Below are positions 31,131 to 41,755 of a stretch of DNA of 64,000 nt, one piece after another. The notes under the pieces are model-generated. The model ran no database searches, was not told where the DNA came from, and worked only from the letters and a program-made list of their open reading frames with translations. The stretch's first letter is position 1, and every line of letters starts with the position of its first letter. Position numbers and translations under genes: made by a program. Source of the stretch: Triatoma infestans. Taxonomy: Eukaryota; Arthropoda; Insecta; Hemiptera; Reduviidae. The stretch spans positions 29,119-93,118 of the forward strand of contig JAAEAF010004367.1 in assembly GCA_011037195.1 (NCBI GenBank), written 5' to 3'.

Positions 31131-31368
31131 AGAACAGTTCAGAAGTTTTTTTACAAGTCTTCCACTCCAGTCAGAATTAGCCTGTCTGTCACTCTGTCTC
31201 TCTCTCTCTCTTACTTACTTATTCTCTCGCTACCTCATTTTCTAGCATCTATTACAGTGCAAAGTCCTTGCAGTTTGTGTTTCTATTATTTATTGTACAG
31301 TTTTCAGTTTATCATCTAAAAATCCATTCTCTCTAATTCTTTCACCTTCTCACATCCATTATGTATAC
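31131..31368 (+). mobile_element. LTR-like segment, family A-related
   Basis: CACTCCAGTC, a CT-rich stretch, CAGTGCAAAGTCCTTGCAGTTTGTG (similar to CAAGTCCAGTGCAGTTTGTG at 58712) and the end TCACATCCATTATG match family A in order. Its left end and target duplication are not found. Confidence 0.5.
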
Positions 31369-31369
31369 T

Positions 31370-31750
31370 AATTCCGTATAAATAGATTTAGAAAGGTTCC
31401 AGGGGGAGCTGTAAGGTCCCCAGAACGTGTCCCTCTTTCGGGGAAGTGTCATTTTTAAGTTCTCTCTGCTATACAAATGTAATTAATTTTAATAAACATT
31501 ATTATGTTGAAGGGAATTTGTCAATTATAATTATGTAAATTGCGATAATAGATTTTTTTATAAGGAATTATAGTCATTAAAACAAGTCATTGGTCAATCA
31601 TGGAAATCGAGTAATCAATTCTAATATTCATTAATGCCGTTTTTGCAGAACTGTCTGCTTTCAGGCGGCGTAGTAACGCCTAGCTAATCGATTATAATGC
31701 TCTCTATTATGGGATGACCATACAAATAGGTGGTAGGAATAAGAGAAAAT
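31370..31750. other. No assigned feature
   Basis: A short palindromic block (GGGGGAGCTGTAAGGTCCCC, about 31401) stands out, with AT-rich text around it. Ends with an element S 3' remnant (GGTAGGAATAAGAGAAAAT, about 31731-31750). Confidence 0.35.
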
Positions 31751-33214
31751 AAAAATGCAAAACATGGTAGAACATGAGTTACATGGCTTGTCGACTTCTC
31801 TAGCCTGTTTTCTAAACAGTTGTCCACATTGTGAGTGAAAGGTGAACGTGAGGGTGAGATGGTTTATCCTCAGCTATACCTAGGGAACCTGTTGACAATG
31901 GAAGGATGTATCAGAGCAACAGAAAGTGGATGGATATTCCTATTTGCGGTTCCCCTTTCTGGAACTGTCCTAGTGATGGAATCATTATGAAAAACCAAAT
32001 TCGGTTAAAAACTTCACCACGTACTTGAGTTATTGAACAGAGAGTGGAGCAATGAATCCGCTCTCTGATTTTAAAGAACATGCCATTGAGTGATTTTACG
32101 GATGGGACGGCAAACGACCAAGACACTTAGAACTAAGCTTCCCATTGTTTGCCAAACAAAAATTCGGGCAATTGAGTAATGTGTTCAGTAGACCCGAGAC
32201 AGGATGTATCGGATCGGGAGATTATGATGCTATCCGATTGCCATTAAAGAAGTACTGCGCTTCAGTGTCATTAATCAATTCATAAACATTACGAGAATGC
32301 TTCGGCAGTCTCAATGAGAGATTCACTTAATTCTTACATTATTATTATTTAATCAATGAGTTTGATAGAAGAACTTTTCAAATATATAATAATGATGCGA
32401 TAATTTTATCCAGTAAATATATATTTATTTAGTGTAATGGAATCGTTTAATGTGATTCCTGATGTAGAAGATGTCTTGAAGAGGGCGGAAGTTAGTTTGA
32501 GATTTTGGAAGTTAGTGCTCCAATTATTAATACGGATTTTATAAAAATAAACTGTATTTGAACAATGACTTTAACGTAATAAATGGTAACTAATAACAAC
32601 AAAATACTTAGAATTAAATAGAAGATAAATAACTAATAAATTAGAATGATAGAATAAACGAACTAAGATGCACTACTAAAAGATAATAAGTTTAAATAAA
32701 ACTGTATAGGGACGCGTAAACTGCTGCTCGTATATGAAGACGTGCTCGTATAATCGTATATGATATATTCCTCCCCTCTTCCAATGGGGCGAGTTTATAT
32801 ATATTGGTGTTGGCCACACTCACACCAAGACATCTGCCCTAGTGCGATCTGACAATGCGACCTTGTGCCGACCTTCGTAGTTTGGCGACCACCGACCTAG
32901 GTCAGTGGCCAGCCTTATCGGCGCTTGCTTTTGATGTAAGGGCACCTACCCTTGGCTTGTTTGTTTGGCCGCGGCCTTGTTTTGAAGTCAGTCAGCTGGC
33001 TAGGCCACTAGTTGTAAATTATTCTTCCACTAGTTGTAAATTATTTTTTCTTTGTTGGGTTTGACATTGCTATGACTTTGCCAATGTCAAATGATTTTAC
33101 CATGTCATTACATTAGTAATAACAGAATTGTAACTCTTATCTCACAAATAAATCTTCTTTTTACCCTTCTTTAAATAACTTACTAATTAAAGTTTTCAAT
33201 TAATAATTAAAATC
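31751..33214. repeat. Duplicated unit, copy B (with solo LTR)
   Basis: 31751-32432 plus 33113-33214 match copy A at 27571-28006 plus 28455-28809. It contains the paralogous 71-codon minus-strand open frame at 31911-32126. Copy B lacks the family A insert of copy A but contains a family B solo LTR at a site that is empty in copy A (TTATTTAGTAATAACAG, about 28698). Confidence 0.78.
32433..33112 (-). mobile_element. Solo LTR, family B
   Basis: TGTAATGGAATCG…TACCATGTCATTACA, the reverse of 21580-22234 with differences, including a CCTTGTTTTGAAG/GGCCGCGG stretch. TTAG flanks both sides (32429-32432 and 33113-33116). The paralogous empty site in copy A has a single TTAG, which proves the boundaries. 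Any open frame across it (for example 32855-33064) is incidental. Confidence 0.9.
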
Positions 33215-33284
33215 TTAGAGTACCAAGATTATACTAGAGTGCCCTCTGTCAAAAATCACAAAGTTAGTGCAACTTAAATTTAAG

Positions 33285-33286
33285 CC

Positions 33287-33320
<34 letters not shown>

Positions 33321-33800
33321 GAAAACTGGGTGCCTGTTGGCTTGGGACCTAAGCCTATATGCCTTTTATCCCCCCATTTTCCCCCCAATTCATCCCCCTA
33401 GTTAATCTCCCCCGGTAGTCTACCGATCAGTCTGCAATATCATAAGACATCCTTCAACTCCAACTCACCCAGGCAGTCCCGCGAGAGTGGTGCCCTCCCA
33501 AATACACGAAACCTAGTACTAGCGAAACGGGGGACACTGACATACGTAATGATACACTGTATCCCTAACTCCATCATCACAGTTCTGCCATATGGGACTG
33601 GGACGTCCTCCCTATTTTATGTTAATGACTAGCCACCCATGTATGTCCAGTCACTACACCAACTAAGGTCCTCAGTCCTATCTTACTAATGGACAGGAGG
33701 TAATCTGAAATCCCCTGCTTGATTCCTCTGATGGATCTTTTAGCCTGGAGGCACCCCTGCGTGTCCTCCCAGCATTTCTCCAAACCCTCGCTCCCTAACT
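33285..33800 (-). pseudogene. Non-LTR retrotransposon C-terminus with AAT tail
   Basis: Minus strand: LRTLVGVVTGHTWVASH (about 33650-33700), then after a shift DDGVRDTVYHYVCQCPPF (about 33530-33585), GRAPLSRDCLGELELKDVLG and the stop region. The 3' end is an AAT run (ATT on plus, 33290-33320). LVG--TGH and the H---C-CP knuckle are the same signature as LINE-F, but the sequence is a different family. 5'-truncated, several frame changes. Confidence 0.65.
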
Positions 33801-33844
33801 TTTAAGCCTAACTGACAGGCCCTCTCAAAAATAACCGACTAATA

Positions 33845-34230
33845 TTAAATTTTTTCGAAAACTATTTCAAATAAAAGTGATACATTTTTATCTGTGCAGT
33901 GAGCATTCCAAGTATAAGAGAAAATATTTGTAACTGTTTTCCAAGAAATCATCAACAACAAACAAAAACTCCAAGACTTATTCTATAGTCTTACCTACTT
34001 TCCTGTAAAGTGCAACTTCAATATAATGTATCTGGATAAACTACGTATCTAAATAATATTAAGGTTCAATATATGCTTCTGCCATCTATATAAAATTAAG
34101 ATACATTAAAAATCGTTTTTAGAATTGCCAAATTAGGGTACTTCAAACATGTATTATTTGTAATGATAACCCAATTTCGAAAAACTTTACACCATCGCCA
34201 TACTTTCTCTCATTTCTGTAAGAGAAAGTT
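33845..34230 (+). repeat. Element S-related fragments
   Basis: TTCAAATAAAAGTGATACATTTTTATCTGTG matches the text at 552-575. It ends TTTCTGTAAGAGAAAGTT at about 34230. The middle is poorly conserved. Confidence 0.4.
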
Positions 34231-34504
34231 ATTATTTTGAGTCTGTGTTTGGCTATCATAGTGAGTGGACGTGTGTGTCAAAGTGCAAATCAGACTTGTG
34301 TTATTCTTACTTTAATCTAACTAAATAGATTTTGTGTTAAATTTGATGTTTAAATGTGAAAAATTTGTGTTAATTCTATTCTATTAATTTGATATTTTCC
34401 AGAGTTTCATTTGTAATTTTTTCGAAAGTAAGTTACCACTTATTATTTAGTTCATCATAAATTAAGATGTGTGTGTAAATAATTATTAAAATCTTCTAGT
34501 TATA

Positions 34505-35536
34505 ATGGGGGAAAATAGCGGGTGTAAAATTCCCCCTGATAAAGAAATGTCGGAATTTATTCCAAAAGTTGATAACGCGGGGAAAAATATAAACGGAGTA
34601 AAAGGATTGGAAAATATAGATTTGGGTGACTTGCTGAAAGATAAGAATTCCAATAAAAATAAGGAGCAGATGAGAATTAAGGAATTATATGAGCCAAGGG
34701 ACACTGGTCCTTTTCAGTTTTATATAGAAAGTAAGGGTGAAGGGGAAGGTATTGAGAGGCTTCATCCCATGAAAATTGGGCAGGTAATATCGAAACATCA
34801 CTCTACTATCGGAAACAGTATTACTGATATAGAAAAGGTGGGTAAGAATAGGCTGAAAATCATATTAAAAAATGGAAGTAGTGCGAACACTTTACTTGAA
34901 TCATCTATTCTGAAAACTAAGAATTTCGAAGTCTATATACCTCAATTTCTTGTAAGTAGAAGGGGTGATATAAGGGATGTTGATATCTCTCTTAGTGAGG
35001 ATGAAATATTTGAATATCTTAAACATAATTTGGGGTCAAACGTGAGATTAATAAAAGTAAAAAGATTTTTCAGAAAAGATAAAGATGAAAGTGGAAATAT
35101 AAATCTAAAAGTTACTGGCACAGTTTTCCTAACTTATCGGGAACAGAATTTGCCTCAGTATGTTTATATATATTTCTCTAAATGTAAAGTCGAACCATAT
35201 AGTCAAAGAGTGGTACAATGTTTCAAATGCCTTCGATATGGTCATGTAATCGCCCAGTGCAAGGGATAAACTCGTTGTGGCATCTGCTCAGGGGAACATG
35301 AGCAAAGTACTTGTCCTAATAAAGAGTTGAAAAGATGTGTACATTGTCAGCAAAACCATTTATCATCAGATAAAAATAATTGTCTAGAGTATACAAAACA
35401 AAAAGCTATTAAAGATATAATGTCAACCGAACATATAGCGTTTAGAGAGGCAAAACAAAGAATCGAATCTAGAAATTTTCCTAGGGCATTAATGTTTGGA
35501 TTTAAAACAAGATTTTCCACCATTAACCCCTTATAG
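34505..35536 (+). pseudogene. ORF1 (Gag-like nucleic-acid-binding protein), one nonsense codon
   Basis: ORF1 proteins of non-LTR elements bind element RNA. From ATG 34505 the frame is open for 254 codons, stops once (TAA 35267), and continues in the same frame to 35536. Three zinc knuckles span the stop: CFKCLRYGHVIAQC (35219-35260), CGICSGEHEQSTC (about 35276-35316) and CVHCQQNHLSSDKNNC (about 35336-35383). The region before is lysine/glutamate-rich with an RNA-binding-like fold region (FQFYIES…NTLLESSILKTKNFEVYIP). A +1 shift near 35505 extends the reading into DFPPLTPYRNEN. A single stop in an otherwise long frame suggests moderate age. Confidence 0.85.
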
Positions 35537-36127
35537 AAATGAAAATAGTACATTAAATTATGAACAAAAACAAAATAAACGAAGAGAATATTCGCCTCTC
35601 CCCATTATTCACAAAACGAAATAAATTCTTCATTAATTACTCCCACCACTCCAAAAAATATTACAGGTGGATTAATTTCACAAAATCCGTACAAACCACA
35701 ACCTACTGTCCAGATTAGTAATAAAGAGAATAGTAATAGTTATATAAAACAACAATTATTAGAGATTATCATCACGTTAGTAAATAATCTAAAATCAGTT
35801 AATTCCATATCAGAAAGTGAAATACAAACATTAATTAACGAGAGAGTAGATCATATATTATTTTAATATTTTAAAAATAAAAGTTAGAATAATCAAAAGT
35901 TATAATGAATTTAAAAAACAAAAGAATAACAGTTTTGGTTAAATTAGTTAGTTTAAATTTATAAATATATTATAAAATGTCATCTTTGAATATGTTACAG
36001 TGGAACGCTAGGTCGGCTATCGCAAATAAAGGTAGTCTAGAGTTATGTCTAACTGAAAAAATATAGCTATAGCGTTTATTGCCGAAACCTGGTTTCGTCC
36101 TCAACAAATAATCAAATTTAGAGGTTA

Positions 36128-37276
36128 TCTATATATCCGGTTATCTATATATATAAAAATTCAGTATCCGTATGTTTGTGGGCGCAAAACTCAAAAAGGA
36201 GTCGATGGATTGACTTGAAATTTTTACACAACGTTGCATTTCTATATAAGAGTGTTTATATATACTTTTTACTCCACTCCAGAGTTTCAACTCCACGGAA
36301 ATGGGAAATTCCGAGCGTTTCGCGAGGTTGGCAGAAACAGACAGACTCAGACGCGTTGCGATGATGGCGCGCTCTCTGAACCTCTTTCTCAACTCCTTAT
36401 AAGCACCCCTATTCCGAAATTCCCAAGGACACCGGAAATCTCGAGTTAAAATCCGTTCAAACGTCCATATTGCGATAGCACTTGCTTCTTCAGGTATTGC
36501 TGCTAAGTTGATGGAAGGAGGTAGAACAGCGCATTCAGTTCTTAAACTGTCACTAAACATGTACTTCACAGAAAACCCAACTGTAACATTTCTAAAACAT
36601 CAGGAATGGGAAAGGTTATCGGGTAAAATCATTGTATGGGATGTGTGTACGTACAATGGCTCATAAGAAGTCATTGGAAGCATTAGGCCATACATTGAAA
36701 GACTTGCGAAATAATCAGGTTCCATTTGGTGGAGCATTGGTGATCCTATCCGGTGACTTCAGGCAAACGCTTCCAGTGATACCTCGCTCAACATCAGCTG
36801 ATGAATTGCATGCCTGCTTGAAATATTCAACTCTTTGGAGCACAGTTCCACGAATACCACTCATTCCCACAGATATGCCGTTCGAGTTTAAACGACTTCA
36901 ATTTCCAATACGCCTTGCGTTCGCTATGACTATCAATAAAACGTAAGGACAAACTTTGCAAGTGAGCGGTTTGAATTTAGTAAACGAATGCTTCTCTCAT
37001 GTGCAATTATATGTCGTATGCTCCAGAGTTGTAAACCATCTGATCTTTATGTTTATGCAGAAAATAGACAAACAAAAAATGTAGTCCATTCACTAGCTTT
37101 ACAATAAAAAAAGACTTTCAGTTAAACAATTTTTTTCTTTCTTTCCTTTCAGTGCACAGCATCGCAAAGTAGGGTATTAAATTGAATGATGTGTTTTGTT
37201 GCTGAATCTATGTTACTTCTATTTACTTTCCTAAAAATCTGACTGAGCCACAGCGAAGCGTGGCAGGGTTAGCTAG
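36128..37276 (+). mobile_element. Helitron, non-autonomous, inserted in ORF2
   Basis: The 5' end is TCTATATATCCGGTTA, followed by TCTATATATATAAAAATTC. The 3' end has the hairpin GCCACAGCGAAGCGTGGC, then AGGGTTAGCTAG. Helitrons start with TC, end with a hairpin and CTRR, and insert between A and T without duplication. Here A 36127 and T 37277 flank it. Joining the flanks restores the ORF2 frame (RGY|NEISID), so the boundary is well supported. An alternative 5' end at 36144 also gives A/T but does not restore the frame. Contains rolling-circle helicase remains, no Rep domain. Confidence 0.9.
36450..37110 (+). pseudogene. Helitron PIF1-like helicase remnant
   Basis: The pieces are ASSGIAAKLMEGGRTAHSVLK (about 36486-36548), KIIVWDVC (Walker B region, Glu replaced by Val) and, after a shift, MAHKKSLEALGHTLKDLRNN. 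Then come PFGGALVILSGDFRQTLPVI (36722-36785), DELHACLKYSTLW, RIPLIPTDMPFEFKRLQFPI, RLAFAMTINKT and a C-terminus QLYVVCSRV…LYVYAENRQTKNVV. Walker A is absent, and the stretch between STLW and PTDMP is shortened, so two internal deletions are present. In intact Helitrons this domain unwinds DNA for rolling-circle transposition. Confidence 0.85.
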
Positions 37277-38199
37277 TAATGAAATAAGTATAGATAGACA
37301 GGACGAGAAGGCAGGTGTGACCGTTCTTGTTAAAAATGATATTACCATACGTAGAATTAAATAATATATATGAAATAAACGGTGTAATGGTAACTGGTAT
37401 AACAATAAGGATTTAAAGTTATAAAAATAAGGATTTAAATTTAATTACTTTATATAATTTACCAGATAATAAGATAACATTAAAAGATTGGGTTTGTTTA
37501 TTTCAAAGCGTACAAAAACCTTGTATTTTGGCCGGAGATTATAAACGTACACCATTGTGTATTTGGTTCTACTAACACAGATTCCAAAGGTCGTATTTTG
37601 TTAATAATATTTTACAAAAACATAATTCTGCAATAGATATCACTATTTGTTCACCAGATATAATAATAAATTAATTTAAATTGGCAAGTTTTAAAGGACC
37701 CGATGGGTTCTAATCATTATCCCATATTAATCACAAGTAACAATAGTAATGTATTAAATATTAATAAATTATCGTCTCGGAAATGGAACGTTAAAAAAGC
37801 GAATTGGAGTAAATTTGAGGAAGCCATGCATGAGCTCACGTTACAACAAATTGCTTCAACAAATCCTTTAAATTGTGAATCATTTATAATTAATTTAAAT
37901 AAAGCATCAGAATTAAGTATCCCAAAGTATGGGGTTAAAAAGATAAAAAATACGCTGAATATTTGGTGGAATCAGCAATGCGAGAATATTGTGAAGCAAA
38001 GAAGGGAAACTTTTATCAAATATAAAAAAATGTTCCAATTTGCAAAATTATCTTAATTGTCAAGAAATTGGTGCCAAAGCAAAAAAAAATAATTAAACTC
38101 AGTAAAGGCTTGGGAAAGATTTTGCAATAAATTAAATAAAAATACAAATATTAAAACTATATGTATTATATAATAATGTATAATGTATTAAAAGTATTA

Positions 38200-38485
38200 A
38201 ATAATAAGAATATTAATCAATCTCCTATGTTGCAATGGGAAATTGGACGGAAGATTTATTACGAACTTTTAAAAGTAATAAAAAATACTGCCAACACTTC
38301 ACCGGATAGATAATATACAGTACGCCATGATAGCAAATTCACCTTCAATTAGTAAAGAATTATTATTAAATATTTTCAATAATATTTGGTTAAGAGGGGA
38401 ATTTGCCGAACGCGTGGAGACAGTATGCAGTGTTGCCGAATTTGAAGCCAGGTAAATCACCAAATAATAGCAAATCGATATTAAA
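38200..38485 (+). pseudogene. ORF2 reverse transcriptase, fingers region
   Basis: Pieces: GNWTEDLLRTFKSN, KELLLNIFNNIWLRGEF, then KPGKSPNNSKS (about 38450-38477), the lead into the RT fingers of I-type elements. The conserved RPIS that should follow is lost at the junction with foreign sequence near 38487. Confidence 0.6.
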
Positions 38486-38489
38486 CCAC

Positions 38490-38830
38490 GTGTACGAAAT
38501 GTCATGATCGAGAACTACCCGCGGCACGAATCAGTGATTTTGACAAGGCTAAGGATAGGTCATACAGTGCGACTCACGGGCATCTTCTTACTAGTGAGAG
38601 AAGACCGAGGTGCTCTCGTTGCCGAGAAAGGCTGATGGTAGCGCATGTGTTGAAAGGATGTCAGGCACTGTACAGACAGAGAGAAAGAACAGGCCTGCCA
38701 CATGATAAGCGCGTTGTATTACAAGAGGGTTCTCCTTGCATAAGGAGGCTATTCGATTATTTGAAAGATATAAATCTATACTACAAAATTTAGGATTAGT
38801 AAAATGGTTAGGCAAATGGGTGAACGAATA
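38490..38830 (+). pseudogene. Foreign non-LTR C-terminal fragment inside ORF2
   Basis: ENYPRHESVILTRLRIGHT, one frameshift, THGHLLTSERRPRCSRCRER, MVAHVLKGCQALYRQRER, then LFDYLKDINLYYKI and a stop at 38791. TRLRIGHT…GH and C--C…HVL--C are typical of the C-terminus of Jockey/I-type elements. It differs from the host element's own C-terminus (CDKCKKVDGLEHKIMECTKY), so it is an insertion or recombination product. Confidence 0.65.
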
Positions 38831-38889
38831 TTGAGTACTTCACCCATAGGTTAGTTATTTTAAACGGAAAAGGAATATCGAGTGCTCGT

Positions 38890-39115
38890 GTGTTTGTTTA
38901 GTATGAATGTATTTATTAGCGTGGATGTATTATTAGCGAGAACGTATTTATTAGCGTGAACATTTTTTATAGCGTGAATGTGTTTATTGGCGAGAATGTA
39001 TTTATTAGCGAGAATGTATTAATTGGCGAGAATGTATTTATAAGCAGAACGGTTTTATAGTGTGAATGTATTTATTAGAGAGAATGTATTTGTAAGCGAG
39101 AATGCTGGTATAAAT
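38890..39115 (+). repeat. Minisatellite, about 20-bp unit
   Basis: About eleven imperfect copies of GAATGTATTTATTAGCGA (variants with GTGAATG, TTGGCG, GAGAGA). It lies in the presumed 3' UTR of the foreign non-LTR fragment. Confidence 0.8.
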
Positions 39116-39369
39116 TGTTAGGTTAGTATTTTATCTTCTATTTTTGGGTTGAAAGAAATTATATAAAAGTATTTCAACCCCTTAGGTTTAGTTTAATTTA
39201 AGTGTAGTCTCTTATAGAGGGTGCAGGAACATAATTTAAAAGTACTGCACTCCTCTGTTAACTCGTTCAATAGCCTCCTCAAATAAAATTTATACGATTA
39301 AAATATCTAAAAATGACCATATTAAATGAATGAATCATGCTTTTGGTTTTTGCTTGGGTTTGTTAAAAT

Positions 39370-39640
39370 AAGTTGTCCAGAAGTTAAGGGATGGCACAGT
39401 AATAACCCGCACTCCCACTCGTCGACCAGATCGATGAAATAAGTGGGGAAGTGTGGGAAGTATCAACCACCCTGCTCTGCCAAGCAAAGTGTCGTGTGCG
39501 GACGCCAATTAAGGTATTGGTGCCATCCCAGCTCGAGTGGCAAAAGAAGAGAAAGATACTTAAGGACGTGGGGCGGTAATGGCTATAAGTCGTCAATGCG
39601 CAAAAAAAAAAAAAAAAAAAAGAAAAGCAAATCTTATTTA
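39370..39640 (+). repeat. Poly-A-tailed retroposon-like segment
   Basis: GGGATGGCACAGTAATAACC…GGTGCCATCCCAGCTCGAG…GGGCGGTAATGGC, followed by an A-run (39602-39620). GGATGGCAC and GGTGCCATCC are inverted matches. No pol III boxes or target duplication are evident, so its identity as SINE or LINE 3' end is open. Confidence 0.4.
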
Positions 39641-39689
39641 TGAATGCCATGCCCACTTATCACATATATAGAACTCGCCTTCACTCAAC

Positions 39690-40776
39690 GTAAAATAGTA
39701 CTCGGATTGTTCCTTGACATTACATCTACATATGACAATATCAACTGGTCCATATTAAAAAATAAATTGATAAATCTAAATCTTCCTCCAAATTTGTTTC
39801 TAATATTCTATCCTTGTATATAGAAAGACAGATTTTCTTGAAATTGAATAATGAATATTCAGACCGTCCCCAGATAGCTAGAATTGGTCTCCCCCAGGGG
39901 GGGTATGCTATCTCCGCTACTGTTCGCGATTTATATTTCCGAAATAGAATTAGTTATTCCATCCTCTTCTCGAATAATGAAATATGCAGATGATATATGT
40001 TTATATACAGTTAATAACTCCATAGATAAGTGTTTAGTTTAATTAGATAGGAAAATAGATGGATTAGATAGATGATTAGATAAGTTAGGAAAATTAATCG
40101 CTTCATGAATGACATAGGTTTAACTATTTCACCAACTAAATCAATAGTATGCATTTTTAGTAGGCAAAATACACTCTCACTGCAGAATAGTGTATCACTA
40201 GGAGGGTTTATATTTCCAGTAAATAACGAAGTAACTTTCCTGGACTTGATGCTGGATAGAAAATTAAACTGGAATTCGCACATAATTAGGATAATTAACA
40301 GATCAGAGAAATATATAAATATATTAAGATCTATATGTTATCTGAGAAAGGGGGCCGCGATCCTGCAATTGCGCTTCTCTATTATACAGCGACCATACGT
40401 TCCGTTCGATTTTCTATTGGGGTGCATGCAAAAAACTACGTTGAAGAAATTGGATTTGATTCAAAATAAAAGTATAAGGACATGTCTGGGATATTTAAAT
40501 AGTACTCCAGTGGATGTAATGCTAAAAGAAGCTTGTGAAATGCCTTTATCGGTCAGAAGACAAATGTTAGCCGATCGTTATATGATTAAATTATTATCCA
40601 AATCAAGTCCAATATGCAATCAACTTTGCAGTCTTTCAGTAAAAGTTCTGACTACTACTTATTGGCAGAAGAAGGTCTCTCCCTTATTGGTGAACAGTTT
40701 CACAGAGCTGTCGTACATTCCTGCCCAGATATATAATAGCAATATAGCCCCAATATATAAAACAAATTTATTATAA
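39690..40776 (+). pseudogene. ORF2 reverse transcriptase, palm and thumb
   Basis: RKIVLGLFLDITSTYDNINW (motif A, about 39690-39750), IGLPQGG after one-base slippage in a G-run, MLSPLLFAIYISE (about 39905-39945), and MKYADDICLY (YADD catalytic motif, about 39978-40007). Then an open frame from 40105 to 40776 reads INDIGLTISPTKS, LGGFIFPVNNEVTFLDLMLD, RKLNWNSHI, LDLIQNKSIRTCLGYLNSTP and MPLSVRRQMLADRYMIK, the thumb region of I-type elements. The palm has several stops; the thumb is intact for 223 codons. Confidence 0.85.
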
Positions 40777-40884
40777 GCTTATAACAGCTCTTCATATAGA
40801 AATTCTAACTGACAGTAAGGAAAACCCACACTATATTTCTAATTTAATATTTAAAATTAATTGCCAAATACTTGTATAGAGATT

Positions 40885-41755
40885 ACTATAGTTTGTATAC
40901 TGATGGGTCAAAATTAAATAATCAAACTGATGGGTGCGGCTTTTTTACGATCATCAACTTGGCTTTTCTGCAAAATTCAAGCTAAGTTCATTATGCACAA
41001 GTATATACTGCAGAACTCGTAGCCATAAAAGAAGTTTTAAAATATATTACTACATTAAATCATAAAAAAATATGTAATTTACACAGACAGTAATAGTTCA
41101 TTGCAAAAGCTCATGAACATTAGACTTGCCATAAACATTTCCTATCTAGTTATAGAAATTCTAGAATTATATCATAAAATATTAGTTAAAGGGAACATTG
41201 TGAATTTTGTTTGGATTAGAAGTCATATAAATAGATGGCAATGAGAGGGTGGATGTTTTGGCTAACGAAGCGACAATAGATGGACAACTAACAGATTACA
41301 AACTTACAACGAAGACGCTAATATTGTAATCAGACAAAGAGCTGTAGATAGATGGCAGATTATTTATAATAATGAGAAAGGGGACTTTTTATAAAAAATA
41401 TAATCCGACAATTACCTTAAACAAACCATGGTTTGGGGATCTGAAATATGCAACGAAGAGATATGTAAGCACTATATGTCGAATACGTTCTAATCACGCG
41501 GTCTGCGGTGGGTACCTGTATAAAATTGGGAAACGTCATTCTAATTTGTGTGATAAATGCAAGAAAGTTGATGGCCTGGAACACAAAATCATGGAGTGCA
41601 CTAAATATAAGAAAGAAAGAAAGAGAATTTTTTGATCTTTTATATAAAGAGATAACCTCGCCTTTCAATTATATATGCATCCTAAATAGTAAAAATAGCA
41701 ATGTATATAGTTTATTATATGGTTTTCCGATAAAAATAGATATTAAATTGTAACG
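40885..41755 (+). pseudogene. ORF2 RNase H and C-terminal knuckle
   Basis: LYTDGSKLNN (about 40893-40925, first catalytic Asp), YTAELVAIKEVLK (Glu, about 41008), VYTDSNSSLQKL (about 41072-41112), then VWIRSHI (about 41211) and a frame-broken H-G-N equivalent (NERVDVLANEA, about 41240-41270). After that DRWQIIYNNEKGTFYKKYNP, and RSNHAVCGGYLYKIGKRHSN, CDKCKKVDGLEHKIMECTKY (about 41549-41610), ending at 41752. RNase H in I-type elements removes template RNA. Five or more frame breaks. Confidence 0.78.

Larger units (their letters stand above)
35976..38060 (+). pseudogene. ORF2 N-terminus: apurinic-type endonuclease domain, broken
   Basis: ATG 35976: MSSLNMLQWNARSAIANKGS, the QWN start of the endonuclease. 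A one-base loss in an A-run near 36057 shifts the frame before IAFIAETWFRP. The Helitron then intervenes. After 37277 the reading resumes NEISIDRQDEKAGVTVLVKN, then LAGDYKRTP (GD motif, about 37540-37566) and MGSNHYPILI (37703-37732). The usual catalytic SDH is SNH here. 37703-38060 stays open and ends in the linker before RT (INIWWNQQCENIVKQRR-like). The endonuclease nicks target DNA to prime reverse transcription; this one should be dead. Confidence 0.82.

Noticed and set aside
31401..31440. GGGGGAGCTGTAAGGTCCCC as a terminator or operator
   Set aside because: A short palindromic block without any gene context; bacterial-type signals are not expected here.
32855..33064. Open frame on plus, GC-richer
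   Set aside because: It lies fully inside the family B solo LTR; the homologous LTR at 21580 does not keep the frame.
36144..36160. Helitron 5' end at the canonical TCTATATATATAAA
   Set aside because: Possible, but only the end at 36128 restores the interrupted reading frame, so I used that and report the 16-bp block as a finding.
36141..36569. 142-codon minus-strand open frame
   Set aside because: Antisense to the Helitron helicase remnant on plus, which has clear motifs.
38890..39115. CRISPR-like array
   Set aside because: Units are directly adjacent and vary continuously, with no unique spacers; the context is a eukaryotic LINE UTR. It is a minisatellite.
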